50,344 nt of DNA from an uncultured Gammaproteobacteria bacterium (GTDB taxonomy: Bacteria > Pseudomonadota > Gammaproteobacteria > GCA-001735895), in contig CALJYH010000055.1 of the NCBI GenBank assembly GCA_937984095.1, forward strand, positions 1 through 50,344. Reading direction: 5' to 3'. Every line of letters begins with the position of its first letter. Position 1 is the first letter of the stretch. This document shows, one piece after another, positions 8,159 to 16,592 of this stretch. The notes under the pieces are model-generated. The model was not told the origin of the DNA. It did not search any database and saw nothing but the letters and a program-made list of their open reading frames with translations. The translations under genes and the position numbers were made by a program.

Positions 8159-9157
8159 ATGGCAAATCCGATAGCAGCGACCATAGATCTGGAGCGCGAC
8201 GGCCTGCAACACGGTTTCCTGCAGATACCGCATTCACGCAATGATTCCGCCTGGGGATCGATCATGTTGCCAATTACCGTCGCCAAGAACGGCGATGGTC
8301 CCGGCGCCATTTTAACCGGTGCCAACCATGGCGATGAATATGAGGGCCCGATTGCTCTGCATCATCTCGCCAATACCATTGATATTGATAAAGTCCGCGG
8401 GCGCGTCATCATTATTCCAGCGATGAATTATCCTGCTTTCCAGGTCGCTGACCGGGTGTCGCCCATCGATCAGCTAAATATGAACCGGATTTTTCCGGGT
8501 AAGGCTAAAGGCACCATCACCCAGCTCATCGCTGACTTTATTACAAGCACCCTGCTACCCATGTGTGATTTTGTACTCGATATTCATTCGGGTGGTAAAA
8601 CCCTTGAGTTTCTGCCGTTCGCGGCTTACCACGAGCTCGATGACAAGTCTCAGCAGCAAGCCTGTGAAGCAGCCACGATGGCCTTCGCGGCGCCCTACTA
8701 CCTGAGCCTGATTGAAATCGATGCTGCCGGCATGTATGACACTCAGGCAGAATCGCTGGGCAAGGTGTTTGTGTCGACCGAACTCGGAGGCGGCGGCACC
8801 AGCAGCCCCCTCACGGCAGATGTAGCCAAACGCGGCGTACATAATTTCCTGGTGCACGCCGGAATCCTGGACGCGAAACCGATACAACCCGAGAGCGCGA
8901 GCATCAAACTCGATATGCAACAGGAAAATGCCTACGTGTTTTCACAACACAATGGTCTGCTTGAACCCTGCGTCAGCCTGGGTGACACGGTTAAAAAAGG
9001 CGATATAATTGCACGGGTCTATACTACCGAACGAACCGGTGATGAGCCGGTCGAATACCTGGCCGAGAGTGATGGTATTATCCTGGGCCGACACTTTCCA
9101 TCCCTGATCAAGATTGGCGACTTCATGAATGTAATTGCGCGAGCCGTCAAGGAATAA
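8159..9157 (+). CDS. doeB: N-acetyl-L-2,4-diaminobutyrate deacetylase DoeB (EutE)
   Basis: A 332-residue zinc amidase of the succinylglutamate desuccinylase/aspartoacylase (M14-like) group. Zinc ligands are visible as GANHGDEYEGP (H57, E60) and LDIHSGG (H143). DoeB removes the acetyl group from the DoeA product, yielding 2,4-diaminobutyrate and acetate. ATG follows the doeA stop by 2 bp, so it is the last coupled gene of the operon. The aminotransferase (DoeD) and semialdehyde dehydrogenase (DoeC) that finish the route are not in this window. The acetate released could be handled by acetate-type transporters or acetyl-CoA synthetase elsewhere. Confidence 0.9.
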   Translation: MANPIAATIDLERDGLQHGFLQIPHSRNDSAWGSIMLPITVAKNGDGPGAILTGANHGDEYEGPIALHHLANTIDIDKVRGRVIIIPAMNYPAFQVADRVSPIDQLNMNRIFPGKAKGTITQLIADFITSTLLPMCDFVLDIHSGGKTLEFLPFAAYHELDDKSQQQACEAATMAFAAPYYLSLIEIDAAGMYDTQAESLGKVFVSTELGGGGTSSPLTADVAKRGVHNFLVHAGILDAKPIQPESASIKLDMQQENAYVFSQHNGLLEPCVSLGDTVKKGDIIARVYTTERTGDEPVEYLAESDGIILGRHFPSLIKIGDFMNVIARAVKE

Positions 9158-9181
9158 CTTCAACTTAAGGAACCTGAAAAA

Positions 9182-9865
9182 ATGAAATTTAAAGCACTTG
9201 TGCTGACAACACTATTAATCGGCCTGGTCGCCTGCGAAAAAAAAGATCAGGCTCAGACTAAAACCAACCTCGAATCCGAAGGAGACCGTTTCAGTTATGG
9301 GCTCGGCATGGTCATCGGCGAGCGCGTTCTCAAGCAGTACGGAGACGTTGACTACGACCTGCTGCTACAGGGAATAAAAGCGCAGCATAAAGACCAGGAA
9401 ACGCTTATTAGCCTGGAAGCTGCTGGCGAAGCCATCAATGCGCAAATAGAAAAAGTTTTTGCCAAACAGTCTGAAACTAACAAGGAGCGCGGACAGGCAT
9501 ACCTCAAGAGCAATGCCGAAAAAGAAGGCGTGCAGGTTACTGCATCCGGATTACAGTATTCGGTGATTACTGAAGCCGATGGCGCAAAACCCAAGGCTAC
9601 TGACGAGGTAACCGTCCACTACCGCGGCACCTTGACCGATGGCACCGAGTTCGACAGTTCCTATTCTCGTGGTTCACCGACGTCTTTCGTGCTCAACCAG
9701 GTTATTCCAGGCTGGACCGAGGGCCTACAGTTAATGAGTGTGGGTAGCAAATTCCAGTTCGTTATCCCGTATGAACTCGGTTACGGGGAGCGAGGCGCGG
9801 GTGGCTCCATAGGCCCTTTTGAAACCCTGGTGTTTGAAGTCGAGCTGCTCGAAATAAAGCCCTGA
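9182..9865 (+). CDS. FKBP-type peptidyl-prolyl cis-trans isomerase, probable lipoprotein
   Basis: A 227-residue protein with an export signal ending in the lipobox-like LVAC (C19), so it is probably a periplasm-facing lipoprotein. Residues about 30-120 form the helical dimerisation part seen in FkpA/Mip/FklB proteins. Residues 125-227 form the FKBP domain (VTVHYRGTLTDGTEFDSSY, then FVLNQVIPGWTEGLQLM and FVIPYELGYGERG). It should assist folding of exported proteins. It lies 24 bp after doeB and may share its transcript, though no pathway link is evident. Confidence 0.9.
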   Translation: MKFKALVLTTLLIGLVACEKKDQAQTKTNLESEGDRFSYGLGMVIGERVLKQYGDVDYDLLLQGIKAQHKDQETLISLEAAGEAINAQIEKVFAKQSETNKERGQAYLKSNAEKEGVQVTASGLQYSVITEADGAKPKATDEVTVHYRGTLTDGTEFDSSYSRGSPTSFVLNQVIPGWTEGLQLMSVGSKFQFVIPYELGYGERGAGGSIGPFETLVFEVELLEIKP

Positions 9866-9903
9866 TCCCGTAGTACCCGATCAAACCAGACGGATCGGAA
9901 TGT

Positions 9904-10800
9904 ATGCCTAGCCAGGCGCTATTATTACGCGTTGCTCCACTGATATTTGTCTCGCTGTGGAGCACCGGTTTTATCGCGGCCAAGTACAGCATGCAAAACG
10001 CCGATCCGTTCGTTTTCCTGTGTCTGCGATTCTCCATCACCGCTATCGCGCTGATACCGATATTGCTTCTATTCGGGGCGGCGCTACCGCGCCGTATCTG
10101 GTCTTTCAGGCACGATATGGTGACCGGCGCACTGTTGCATTGCGGTTATCTCGGTTTCCTGTTCTGGCCAATCAAGAACGGTGTACCTTCCGGAATCGTC
10201 GCAATTATTATTGGTGTGCAGCCCATCCTGACGATGATCCTGGCAAGCCTTTACATTGGCGAGCATCTCGATTTTCGCAAGGTTGCGGGCTTGCTGATCG
10301 GCTTTGTCGGAATCAGCATTGTCATCGTCGGCAAGTATGGAATAGCCCTCGGGCTCAGCGGTGGTCTCAACCTGTTCGATCTCGGCATGTGCCTAATCAG
10401 CCTGATGTCGATGGCGCTAGGGGTATTTTACCAGAAGAAATTCTGTGATCAGTCGCAACTGTTGCCGGGTACACTGATGCAATACGTCGCTGGGTCGCTA
10501 GCAACCGCGTTCTTCGCCCTGCTCTTCAGCGAGACCTGGACAATCGACTGGACCCCTACCTTCGGGATCGCGCTGACCTGGCAAGTGCTGGGATTGTCGA
10601 TTGGTGCGGTCATGCTGCTGATGTACATCATCAAGAACGGCGAAGCCGGCAGGTTATCGAGCATGTTTTACCTGGTACCACCACTGGTGGTGGTTGAGGC
10701 ACATTTCCTGTTTGGCGAAACCCTGGGGGCGTTATCAATAGCCGGGATGATGGTTTGCCTAATGGGGGTTTACCTGGTCAGCCGCTCAGCCAAAACGTAA
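9904..10800 (+). CDS. EamA/DMT-family membrane transporter
   Basis: A 298-residue inner-membrane protein with about ten hydrophobic segments arranged as two EamA repeats (about residues 8-140 and 150-295). It belongs to the drug/metabolite transporter superfamily, often exporters of amino acids or metabolites. The N-terminal VSLWSTGFIAAKY segment is typical. It follows the FKBP gene by 38 bp on the same strand. Its position after the ectoine operon is suggestive, but EamA proteins are usually exporters, and I cannot assign ectoine as substrate. Confidence 0.87.
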   Translation: MPSQALLLRVAPLIFVSLWSTGFIAAKYSMQNADPFVFLCLRFSITAIALIPILLLFGAALPRRIWSFRHDMVTGALLHCGYLGFLFWPIKNGVPSGIVAIIIGVQPILTMILASLYIGEHLDFRKVAGLLIGFVGISIVIVGKYGIALGLSGGLNLFDLGMCLISLMSMALGVFYQKKFCDQSQLLPGTLMQYVAGSLATAFFALLFSETWTIDWTPTFGIALTWQVLGLSIGAVMLLMYIIKNGEAGRLSSMFYLVPPLVVVEAHFLFGETLGALSIAGMMVCLMGVYLVSRSAKT

Positions 10801-10849
10801 ATTTACAGCCAACTGCTATACTCATATGCAAGATAATATTGAACCTGCA

Positions 10850-11320
10850 ATGAAGAAATTCCACCTCTTGATCACCAGCCTTTTGCTGGTCTTTTTAATG
10901 GCAAGCCCGGTGAGTCATGGCCAGCTTTTCAAGTGGGTCGATGGACAGGGCAATGTGCATTATGGTGATAGTCCTCCCGACAATGCCAAGCTCAAGCGAA
11001 TTACCGGCAAGGTCAGCAGCTATACCTCGGTTAGCGTCGAAGCATTCGTTTATGACCCAGGCAATATAAGCAAGCGTAAAAAATCTACCAGAGTCGTAAT
11101 GTATTCAACCCGCTGGTGTGGCTATTGCAAGCAGGCCGCACAGCACTTCAGGAAAAACAAGATTCCCTTTGTCGAATACGATATCGAGAAATCTGAGCGG
11201 GGAGCAAAAGAATATAAAAAGTTAAACGGCCGCGGCGTGCCGATTATCCTGATCGGAGATCAGCGTATGAATGGTTTCAATGCGAGTTCGTTCGACAGTA
11301 TTTACTACAGCAAGTCATAA
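10850..11320 (+). CDS. Exported DUF4124-glutaredoxin protein
   Basis: A 156-residue two-domain protein. After an export signal (residues 1-25, ending SHG) comes a DUF4124 module (about 26-60, [18 protein letters not shown]). A glutaredoxin fold follows with CGYC ([10 protein letters not shown]) and the cis-proline GVPIILI. It is probably a periplasmic thiol-disulfide protein. ATG 10850 is preferred over 10826 because it starts the signal peptide directly. It precedes the tRNA gene and is not in an obvious operon. Confidence 0.85.
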   Translation: MKKFHLLITSLLLVFLMASPVSHGQLFKWVDGQGNVHYGDSPPDNAKLKRITGKVSSYTSVSVEAFVYDPGNISKRKKSTRVVMYSTRWCGYCKQAAQHFRKNKIPFVEYDIEKSERGAKEYKKLNGRGVPIILIGDQRMNGFNASSFDSIYYSKS

Positions 11321-11368
11321 AGATTGAGCCACATCCATAATTCTCCTAGAATGGCCGGGCTTAGATGT

Positions 11369-11446
<78 letters not shown>

Positions 11447-11449
11447 TTT

Positions 11450-11500
11450 AAGAAAATAAAAAGGCCTCTTACCCAAAGTGTGAGGCCTTTTTATTTTCTT
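11450..11500 (+). terminator. 19-bp-stem terminator after tRNA-Pro
   Basis: A perfect 19-bp inverted repeat (11450-11468 with 11482-11500, 13-nt loop) has an A-rich left and T-rich right arm, with TTTTTATTTTCTT at the end. It starts 5 nt after the tRNA CCA. The symmetric A/T flanks could also terminate transcripts from the minus strand. Confidence 0.92.
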
Positions 11501-11537
11501 AAAGTGGTCGGGAAGATGGAACCGAATCAGAGGTTCA

Positions 11538-11709
11538 CAAAATCGCCCGGAGCGATTTTGCGGCGCGCGCAACGCGCGCGGTCCGAAGGACCGAGCACAA
11601 GGATGTGCGAGCCAAATCCTCGTGTCGACTCCCTTGATCAAACAATACAACTAGATTTTGCACAGCGTTCTAGCGCTGCCCGTAGGGCGCCGGCCATGGA
11701 TGGCCGGCG
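11538..11709. repeat. Chain of six short hairpins downstream of tRNA-Pro
   Basis: Six perfect stem-loops follow one another: 9 bp at 11538-11560, 7 bp at 11563-11579, 5 bp (GGTCC-GAA-GGACC) at 11580-11592, 5 bp at 11595-11608, 5 bp at 11663-11678 and 10 bp at 11688-11709. The stretch has no convincing coding frame. It could be a palindrome-rich mobile repeat inserted behind the tRNA, or a structured RNA. The remaining bases between 11500 and 11788 hold nothing else I can name. Confidence 0.6.
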
Positions 11710-11788
11710 TGAAATCCTCCCACTCAGCAGTCTCATTTTGTGATGGATCCCGCGACCTGCGCGGCCCGGCAGCCGCAGAATGACAGTA

Positions 11789-12412
11789 TCAGCTTTCAGA
11801 CCGGGGAAAGGACGCGGCTTGTCCTACAAAAAACAACCATATAGCAGCACCCACGAATTTACATCCCTCTTCAATCAGCTGAACGTGGGCATAGTCCAGT
11901 GGAATCTTTCGTTGATATATATCGATGTGTACCGAAGAAGCGAGCAACAGTCCCGCGAGCAGGAAGGTAAACCCATCGATTTCTATTATCTTTCGATAAT
12001 GACGGATCAATAAGGCCAGGGCGAAAATAGCGTAAAAAAGAAAAATTCCCTTTTGGTAGACATACCGTTCATGCAAAAGAAAGAAATCGTCGACGGCAAG
12101 CAGCAGCGATAACAAACCCAGTAACACGATTAACTCATTCGAAGCGCTTCTAAACCTGGAATGATTTGTCAACAGGCTAAAGCAACAGATTGCCGCCGAG
12201 GAAACCCACAACCAGACACCGATGTTGGATACGAAACCGAGAAAACTCGATAATCCGGTCTGTTGGGCTGGATCCCGCAAAATCTCTCTGATGGTAAATC
12301 CCGAACTCGTCAAAATCAGGACAGCCGCGGAATAAAAGAGTAACGCCGGGATAGCGACACATAAAATACTAATCAGTATCTTTCGGGTAGCAAAAATCTG
12401 CTTCAAACTCAA
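11789..12412 (-). CDS. Uncharacterised multi-pass membrane protein
   Basis: A 207-residue protein with about six hydrophobic segments, ending in a short polar tail. I do not recognise the family. A DDFFLLHE motif in the middle and a late EEGCKFVGAAIWL segment place acidic and histidine residues near membrane boundaries, as in some membrane hydrolases. That is only a resemblance. It stands alone on the minus strand between the tRNA region and the divergent flavin monooxygenase gene. Confidence 0.6.
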   Translation of the reverse strand: MSLKQIFATRKILISILCVAIPALLFYSAAVLILTSSGFTIREILRDPAQQTGLSSFLGFVSNIGVWLWVSSAAICCFSLLTNHSRFRSASNELIVLLGLLSLLLAVDDFFLLHERYVYQKGIFLFYAIFALALLIRHYRKIIEIDGFTFLLAGLLLASSVHIDIYQRKIPLDYAHVQLIEEGCKFVGAAIWLFFVGQAASFPRSES

Positions 12413-12428
12413 TTTATCTGGCCTCGCT

Positions 12429-12452
12429 ATTACTGATTCGTAAAACAGTAAT
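12429..12452. other. Inverted repeat in divergent intergenic region
   Basis: ATTACTG (12429-12435) and CAGTAAT (12446-12452) are perfect inverted complements with a 10-nt centre, 17 bp upstream of the membrane protein start on the minus strand. It is a possible operator or leader hairpin. The rest of 12413-12645 is AT-rich, as expected of a divergent promoter region. Confidence 0.3.
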
Positions 12453-12645
12453 TCATTGTAATCTGGCTTTCATAGGTGACCGTTATATTGTATAGGTATT
12501 CAGCAACCGTAAACCATCGACCACTAATAAATTATCGACACGATACCTGTCATCTCATATCTTTATATCCGGAAACCACCTTTGGATAGTCAACTGTAAT
12601 TTTTTGTTAGACAATACTCGAAAAATCATATCCGAGCAGGTATCC

Positions 12646-13686
12646 ATGCATTTCAGTATCCAGCTTTCCGCCTACTATCCGGACAAGTCTTATGGTGGCG
12701 ATCGTGTTTACCAGGACATGCTGGAACTCGCTCGTTGTGCCGATCAATTCGGCTACGAGTCGGTTGGTATTACCGAACATCACCTGATCAATATCTTAAT
12801 GATGCCGGCGCCACTGCAGTTCGCGGTCAAGATCGCTAGCCAGACCGAGAACATCAAAATCATCACCGCGGTTTCGGTGTTGCCGTTACACGACATGCGC
12901 GTTCTCGCCGGCGAACTGGTCTGCGCGGACATATTCACCGATCACCGCCTCATGGTTGGAGTCGGTCGCGGTGCCTTCGGTTTTGAGATGGATCGCATGG
13001 GCGTGCCACTGGAAACCAGCCGCGAGAAATTCGATGAATCCCTGAACATACTGCAGGCATTGCTCGCTGACGAAGAAGTTTCCTGGGACGGAAAATATTA
13101 CAAATTCGATCCACTGACGATTATGCCACGCCCGGTTAACGACATCCCGCTGATGATGGCGGTCCTTGTTCCCGAGGCCATTTATCACTGCACCAAACGT
13201 GGGTTTCATATTCAAACCACACCGCTCTCGGGAGATCATCAACACATGCTTGACCAGGTCAATGCGTTCAACCGAGGCAAGGAAGAACTTGGTGATGCCG
13301 GGGCACACCAAACTCTGTCGCTGTCCCGAGTCGCATTTTTGTCGCACAGCGATGCTGACCGCAATCGAAAAATTCAGATGGCACATGATTACTACAGCCG
13401 CTTCGATAACGTTTTTAGCGGACCCGGAGTCGTCGAGAACGGAATGATAAAGCCCTTGCCTCGAAAAATGACTGTAGAACAAACGGCCGAGAATTTAACC
13501 ATTTGCACCCCGTCGGAAATGATCGACAAGCTGGCTCCCTACGCTGAGTCCGGTGTGGATCGCTTCATCATGAACGTCAACTTCGGGGTCGAGCAATCTG
13601 AAGTGCTCGAATCGATTCAATGCTTCGCGGAAGAGGTGATGCCGCATTTCACCTCTGGCCCAACCTCTCAGGCCAAAGCATCATAA
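12646..13686 (+). CDS. LLM-class flavin-dependent monooxygenase
   Basis: A 346-residue bacterial-luciferase-like TIM-barrel protein. Typical features are an N-terminal strand (HFSIQLSAYYP), the YESVGITEHHL segment and GVGRGAFGFEMDRMGV near residue 105. Such enzymes use reduced flavin and oxygen to attack diverse substrates and need a separate flavin reductase, which is not seen here. ATG 12646 is chosen because the barrel begins right after it. The extra N-terminal residues from 12604 are not conserved in style. It heads a same-strand run (hydrolase, permease, cyclase, HpbD-like) with gaps of 2-10 bp. Confidence 0.85.
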   Translation: MHFSIQLSAYYPDKSYGGDRVYQDMLELARCADQFGYESVGITEHHLINILMMPAPLQFAVKIASQTENIKIITAVSVLPLHDMRVLAGELVCADIFTDHRLMVGVGRGAFGFEMDRMGVPLETSREKFDESLNILQALLADEEVSWDGKYYKFDPLTIMPRPVNDIPLMMAVLVPEAIYHCTKRGFHIQTTPLSGDHQHMLDQVNAFNRGKEELGDAGAHQTLSLSRVAFLSHSDADRNRKIQMAHDYYSRFDNVFSGPGVVENGMIKPLPRKMTVEQTAENLTICTPSEMIDKLAPYAESGVDRFIMNVNFGVEQSEVLESIQCFAEEVMPHFTSGPTSQAKAS

Positions 13687-13695
13687 CCATAATTT

Positions 13696-14478
13696 GTGGC
13701 TACGGCAGACGTCAGTTATCGAATCGAAGGACAGGGTCCAGCACTTTATCTTGTGCATGGCATTGGTGCCCGTAAGACCGCCTGGGATAAACTCATTGTC
13801 GGCCTCAAGGACCAATTCACCTGTGTCAGCTACGATTTGCGCGGCCATGGCGAAAGTCCCGTTCCGCCAACGCCTTATACACTCGATGATCTCGTCGATG
13901 ATCTCGAAGCGTTGCGGCAGAAACTCGGACACGAGAAAATTCACGTCGCCGGGCATTCGCTCGGCGGCATGATTGGTCCTGCCTACGCACGCGCCTACCC
14001 CGATCATATCCTGAGTGTCGGCCTGCTTAGCACCGCCGCGGGTCGCAGCGAGGATGATCGCGCGAAACTGAAAGCGGTCGGCGATGCGATGCAGCAAAAC
14101 GGGATCGCTGAAACTCTGGGTACCTTTGTTGCACGATGGTTCACCGATACATTCATCCAGGCACACCCGGATCTGGTAGAAGCACGTCTGCAACAGGTTA
14201 AGGATACCCCGGCAGATGTTTTCCTGAGCGTATTCTGGATTTACGCCACCACGGAAATGGCGCCCTGGTTGCATGAAGTCAATTGCCCCTGCCTGGTGCT
14301 GACCGGCGAACTCGATGGCGGTTGCAATCCACGTCTCAATCAATTCATTGATAGCGAACTGCCCGATTCCAGCCTGGTCATTCTCGAAGGACTCAAACAT
14401 GCATTAATGATTGAAGCCAGTGAGCGTGTACTTCCACATCTGCGAGATTTTCTACTCGGACAAAGCAGAGACTGCTAA
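13696..14478 (+). CDS. Alpha/beta-fold hydrolase
   Basis: A 260-residue cytoplasmic alpha/beta hydrolase. The oxyanion region is LVHGIGARKTAW, the nucleophile elbow is AGHSLGGM (Ser), and the late LKHALMIE carries the probable catalytic His. The acid is likely in the LTGELDGGCN loop. The start is GTG at 13696, 9 bp after the monooxygenase stop. The pair resembles ring- or ester-cleaving modules in which the hydrolase acts on the monooxygenase product. The substrate is unknown, with esters or lactones the likely class. Confidence 0.85.
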   Translation: MATADVSYRIEGQGPALYLVHGIGARKTAWDKLIVGLKDQFTCVSYDLRGHGESPVPPTPYTLDDLVDDLEALRQKLGHEKIHVAGHSLGGMIGPAYARAYPDHILSVGLLSTAAGRSEDDRAKLKAVGDAMQQNGIAETLGTFVARWFTDTFIQAHPDLVEARLQQVKDTPADVFLSVFWIYATTEMAPWLHEVNCPCLVLTGELDGGCNPRLNQFIDSELPDSSLVILEGLKHALMIEASERVLPHLRDFLLGQSRDC

Positions 14479-14488
14479 TCTTCGCCTC

Positions 14489-15379
14489 GTGGAATTCAAC
14501 AACCTAAAGGCTGCGCTCTTCGTGGTCATCGCAATGTCGATGATTACCACCAATGACGCCATCGTAAAGCACATCACTCAGGTATTTAATGTCGGGCAGA
14601 TCATGTTTTTGCGGGGTGCCCTGATCTGCATAATCTTCGCCAGCGTGATGATGCTTCGTAAACAGCCTGTTTTCAATCGCCGTACACTGCATCGCTGGAA
14701 CCTGCTACGTGCGTTATTTGAGCTGGGCGCCACCCTCGCCTTTCTGACTGGCCTGTCCATGTTACCCATCGCCGTGGCATCAACACTGGGCTTTGCGTCA
14801 CCCATATTCCTGGCACTGCTGGCGGCAACCATACTGAAGGAAAACGTAAGTCTGGATCGGTGGATCGTTATCCTGGTCGGGTTTGGTGGCGTCATGCTGA
14901 TCACCAATCCGTTTTCCGAGACTGCATCATGGGCAGTTATATTTCCAATCATCTGTGCTTTTTTCGTGGCGTTACGCGATATCGCGATTCGCTATGTACC
15001 CGATGAAATTCCCTCCTCGCAAGTCGCGTTCACCAATGCCTGGATTGTCATGCTGGGTGGTGGAATCTATTCGATTTACCAGGGATGGGGAGACGCTAAC
15101 CTGCAATGGTACCTGTGGTTCATCGGTTTAGGCGGCGTACTTTACTGTGGATACCTGTTCCTGATCATCGGTAGCCGTATCGGGGAATTGTCCTTCATCG
15201 GCCCGTTTAAATACGTCAGCATCCTGATTGCGCTTATCTACGGTTACCTGATTTGGGGTGACGAACCGACTTTGGCAATGCTGGCAGGTGCCAGCCTGAT
15301 TGTAATTTCGGGTATCATACTGGTATCCACCGAAAAACAACGCAATCGCAGCAAAGTCCTGACATCGGAAACTCAGTAA
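14489..15379 (+). CDS. EamA/DMT-family membrane transporter
   Basis: A 296-residue inner-membrane protein with about ten hydrophobic segments and two EamA repeats. GTG 14489 is preferred because it begins the first transmembrane helix. The longer frame from 14411 overlaps the hydrolase gene heavily. It sits inside the monooxygenase-to-epimerase run, so it may move a substrate or product of that route. It is only distantly similar in style to the EamA protein at 9904. Confidence 0.85.
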   Translation: MEFNNLKAALFVVIAMSMITTNDAIVKHITQVFNVGQIMFLRGALICIIFASVMMLRKQPVFNRRTLHRWNLLRALFELGATLAFLTGLSMLPIAVASTLGFASPIFLALLAATILKENVSLDRWIVILVGFGGVMLITNPFSETASWAVIFPIICAFFVALRDIAIRYVPDEIPSSQVAFTNAWIVMLGGGIYSIYQGWGDANLQWYLWFIGLGGVLYCGYLFLIIGSRIGELSFIGPFKYVSILIALIYGYLIWGDEPTLAMLAGASLIVISGIILVSTEKQRNRSKVLTSETQ

Positions 15380-15384
15380 CCACA

Positions 15385-16590
15385 ATGTCCACTCCACAAC
15401 CAGACAAAACATCGGGCTGTTATGCCCCGGGCGTAATCGACTGGGTTTTCACGCGGGGTCGCCGTGTCGAGAGTACCAACGAATTTGTGCACCAGCTCGC
15501 GCATCAAATGAATGAGCACGGCGCATCGATTGACCGCTTGATGGTGTCGCTGCTGACACTCAATCCACAACTTGTCGGCACTTCGGAAACCTGGCTGAAA
15601 TTAACTGACAAGACCACGCCCATCAATGCATCGCACGGCGTGCGTAACACCGAACGCTATATCGGTAGCCCACTAGCAACAATCTACGAAACCCATAAAC
15701 GCGTGCGCCAGCGGCTGGATAATCTGCCGGAAGATGCACATCGTGCCTATACCGAACTGGCCGAGGAAGGATTTACCGATTACGTGGCGCTGCCGGTGCT
15801 TTTTGGCGAAGTCGCCGAACCCGGCGCGGCGATAATCATCAGCACCAAAAGAAAAGGTGGTTTCAGCGATCAGCACATCGAGAGCTTCAGGCGAATTCGT
15901 GATTACCTGGCACCGGTTCTCGAAGTGCATGCGTTGCGACATATATCGCGTTCGTTGATGAATACCTATGTCGGCAAACGTACCAGCGAAAAAGTCCTCG
16001 CCGGCATGATCAAACGCGGCGATGCCGATGTCATCAACGCTGCTCTCTGGTTTAGCGATTTGCGCAATTTTACCCACCTGACTGAAACACTGCCAGCCGA
16101 ACAAATACTGGACATGTTGAATGAATACTTTGAATTCGTATCGGCCGCGGTCACCGCTCGCGGCGGCGAGATTCTGCGTTTTATCGGCGATGCGATGTTG
16201 ATCGTGTTTCCAATCAATGAAGATATTTGCGAGCAAACCGCATGCAACGCGGCCATAGATTCAGCCATCGATGCCCAGAACACGCTCGCGACCATGAATC
16301 ATCAGCGCCGCCGACACAACAAGCCAGCAATCGAATTTGGCGTCGGCCTGAATGTCGGCGAGGTGATTTACGGTAATGTCGGCGCACCCGATCGACTCGA
16401 CTTCACCGTCATGGGTCCCGCGGTTAACCGTACCGCACGCCTCGAATCCCTGACCAAGGAATTCGATTGCAATATTCTGTTTTCAAAAACTTTTTCCGAA
16501 TTGATCGAGGTGCCTTCGGAATTCCTGGGCGACCACGAAATGAAGGGAATCGCTGAGCCACAGGCTGTTTACGCGCTTTGTGAAACCTGA
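15385..16590 (+). CDS. Class III adenylate/guanylate cyclase with N-terminal GAF-like domain
   Basis: A 401-residue soluble nucleotide cyclase. Residues about 20-185 look like a GAF-type sensory domain. The catalytic domain (about 215-395) has both metal-binding aspartates (FSDLRNFT, D225; FIGDAML, D269) and the transition-state Asn/Arg in VMGPAVNRTARLE, so it should be active. The product is probably cAMP, but nucleotide choice is not certain. It lies between an EamA permease (5-bp gap) and the HpbD-like gene (2-bp gap). The operon could thus couple betaine catabolism with a second messenger, with the GAF domain possibly sensing a metabolite. Confidence 0.88.
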   Translation: MSTPQPDKTSGCYAPGVIDWVFTRGRRVESTNEFVHQLAHQMNEHGASIDRLMVSLLTLNPQLVGTSETWLKLTDKTTPINASHGVRNTERYIGSPLATIYETHKRVRQRLDNLPEDAHRAYTELAEEGFTDYVALPVLFGEVAEPGAAIIISTKRKGGFSDQHIESFRRIRDYLAPVLEVHALRHISRSLMNTYVGKRTSEKVLAGMIKRGDADVINAALWFSDLRNFTHLTETLPAEQILDMLNEYFEFVSAAVTARGGEILRFIGDAMLIVFPINEDICEQTACNAAIDSAIDAQNTLATMNHQRRRHNKPAIEFGVGLNVGEVIYGNVGAPDRLDFTVMGPAVNRTARLESLTKEFDCNILFSKTFSELIEVPSEFLGDHEMKGIAEPQAVYALCET

Positions 16591-16592
16591 AG

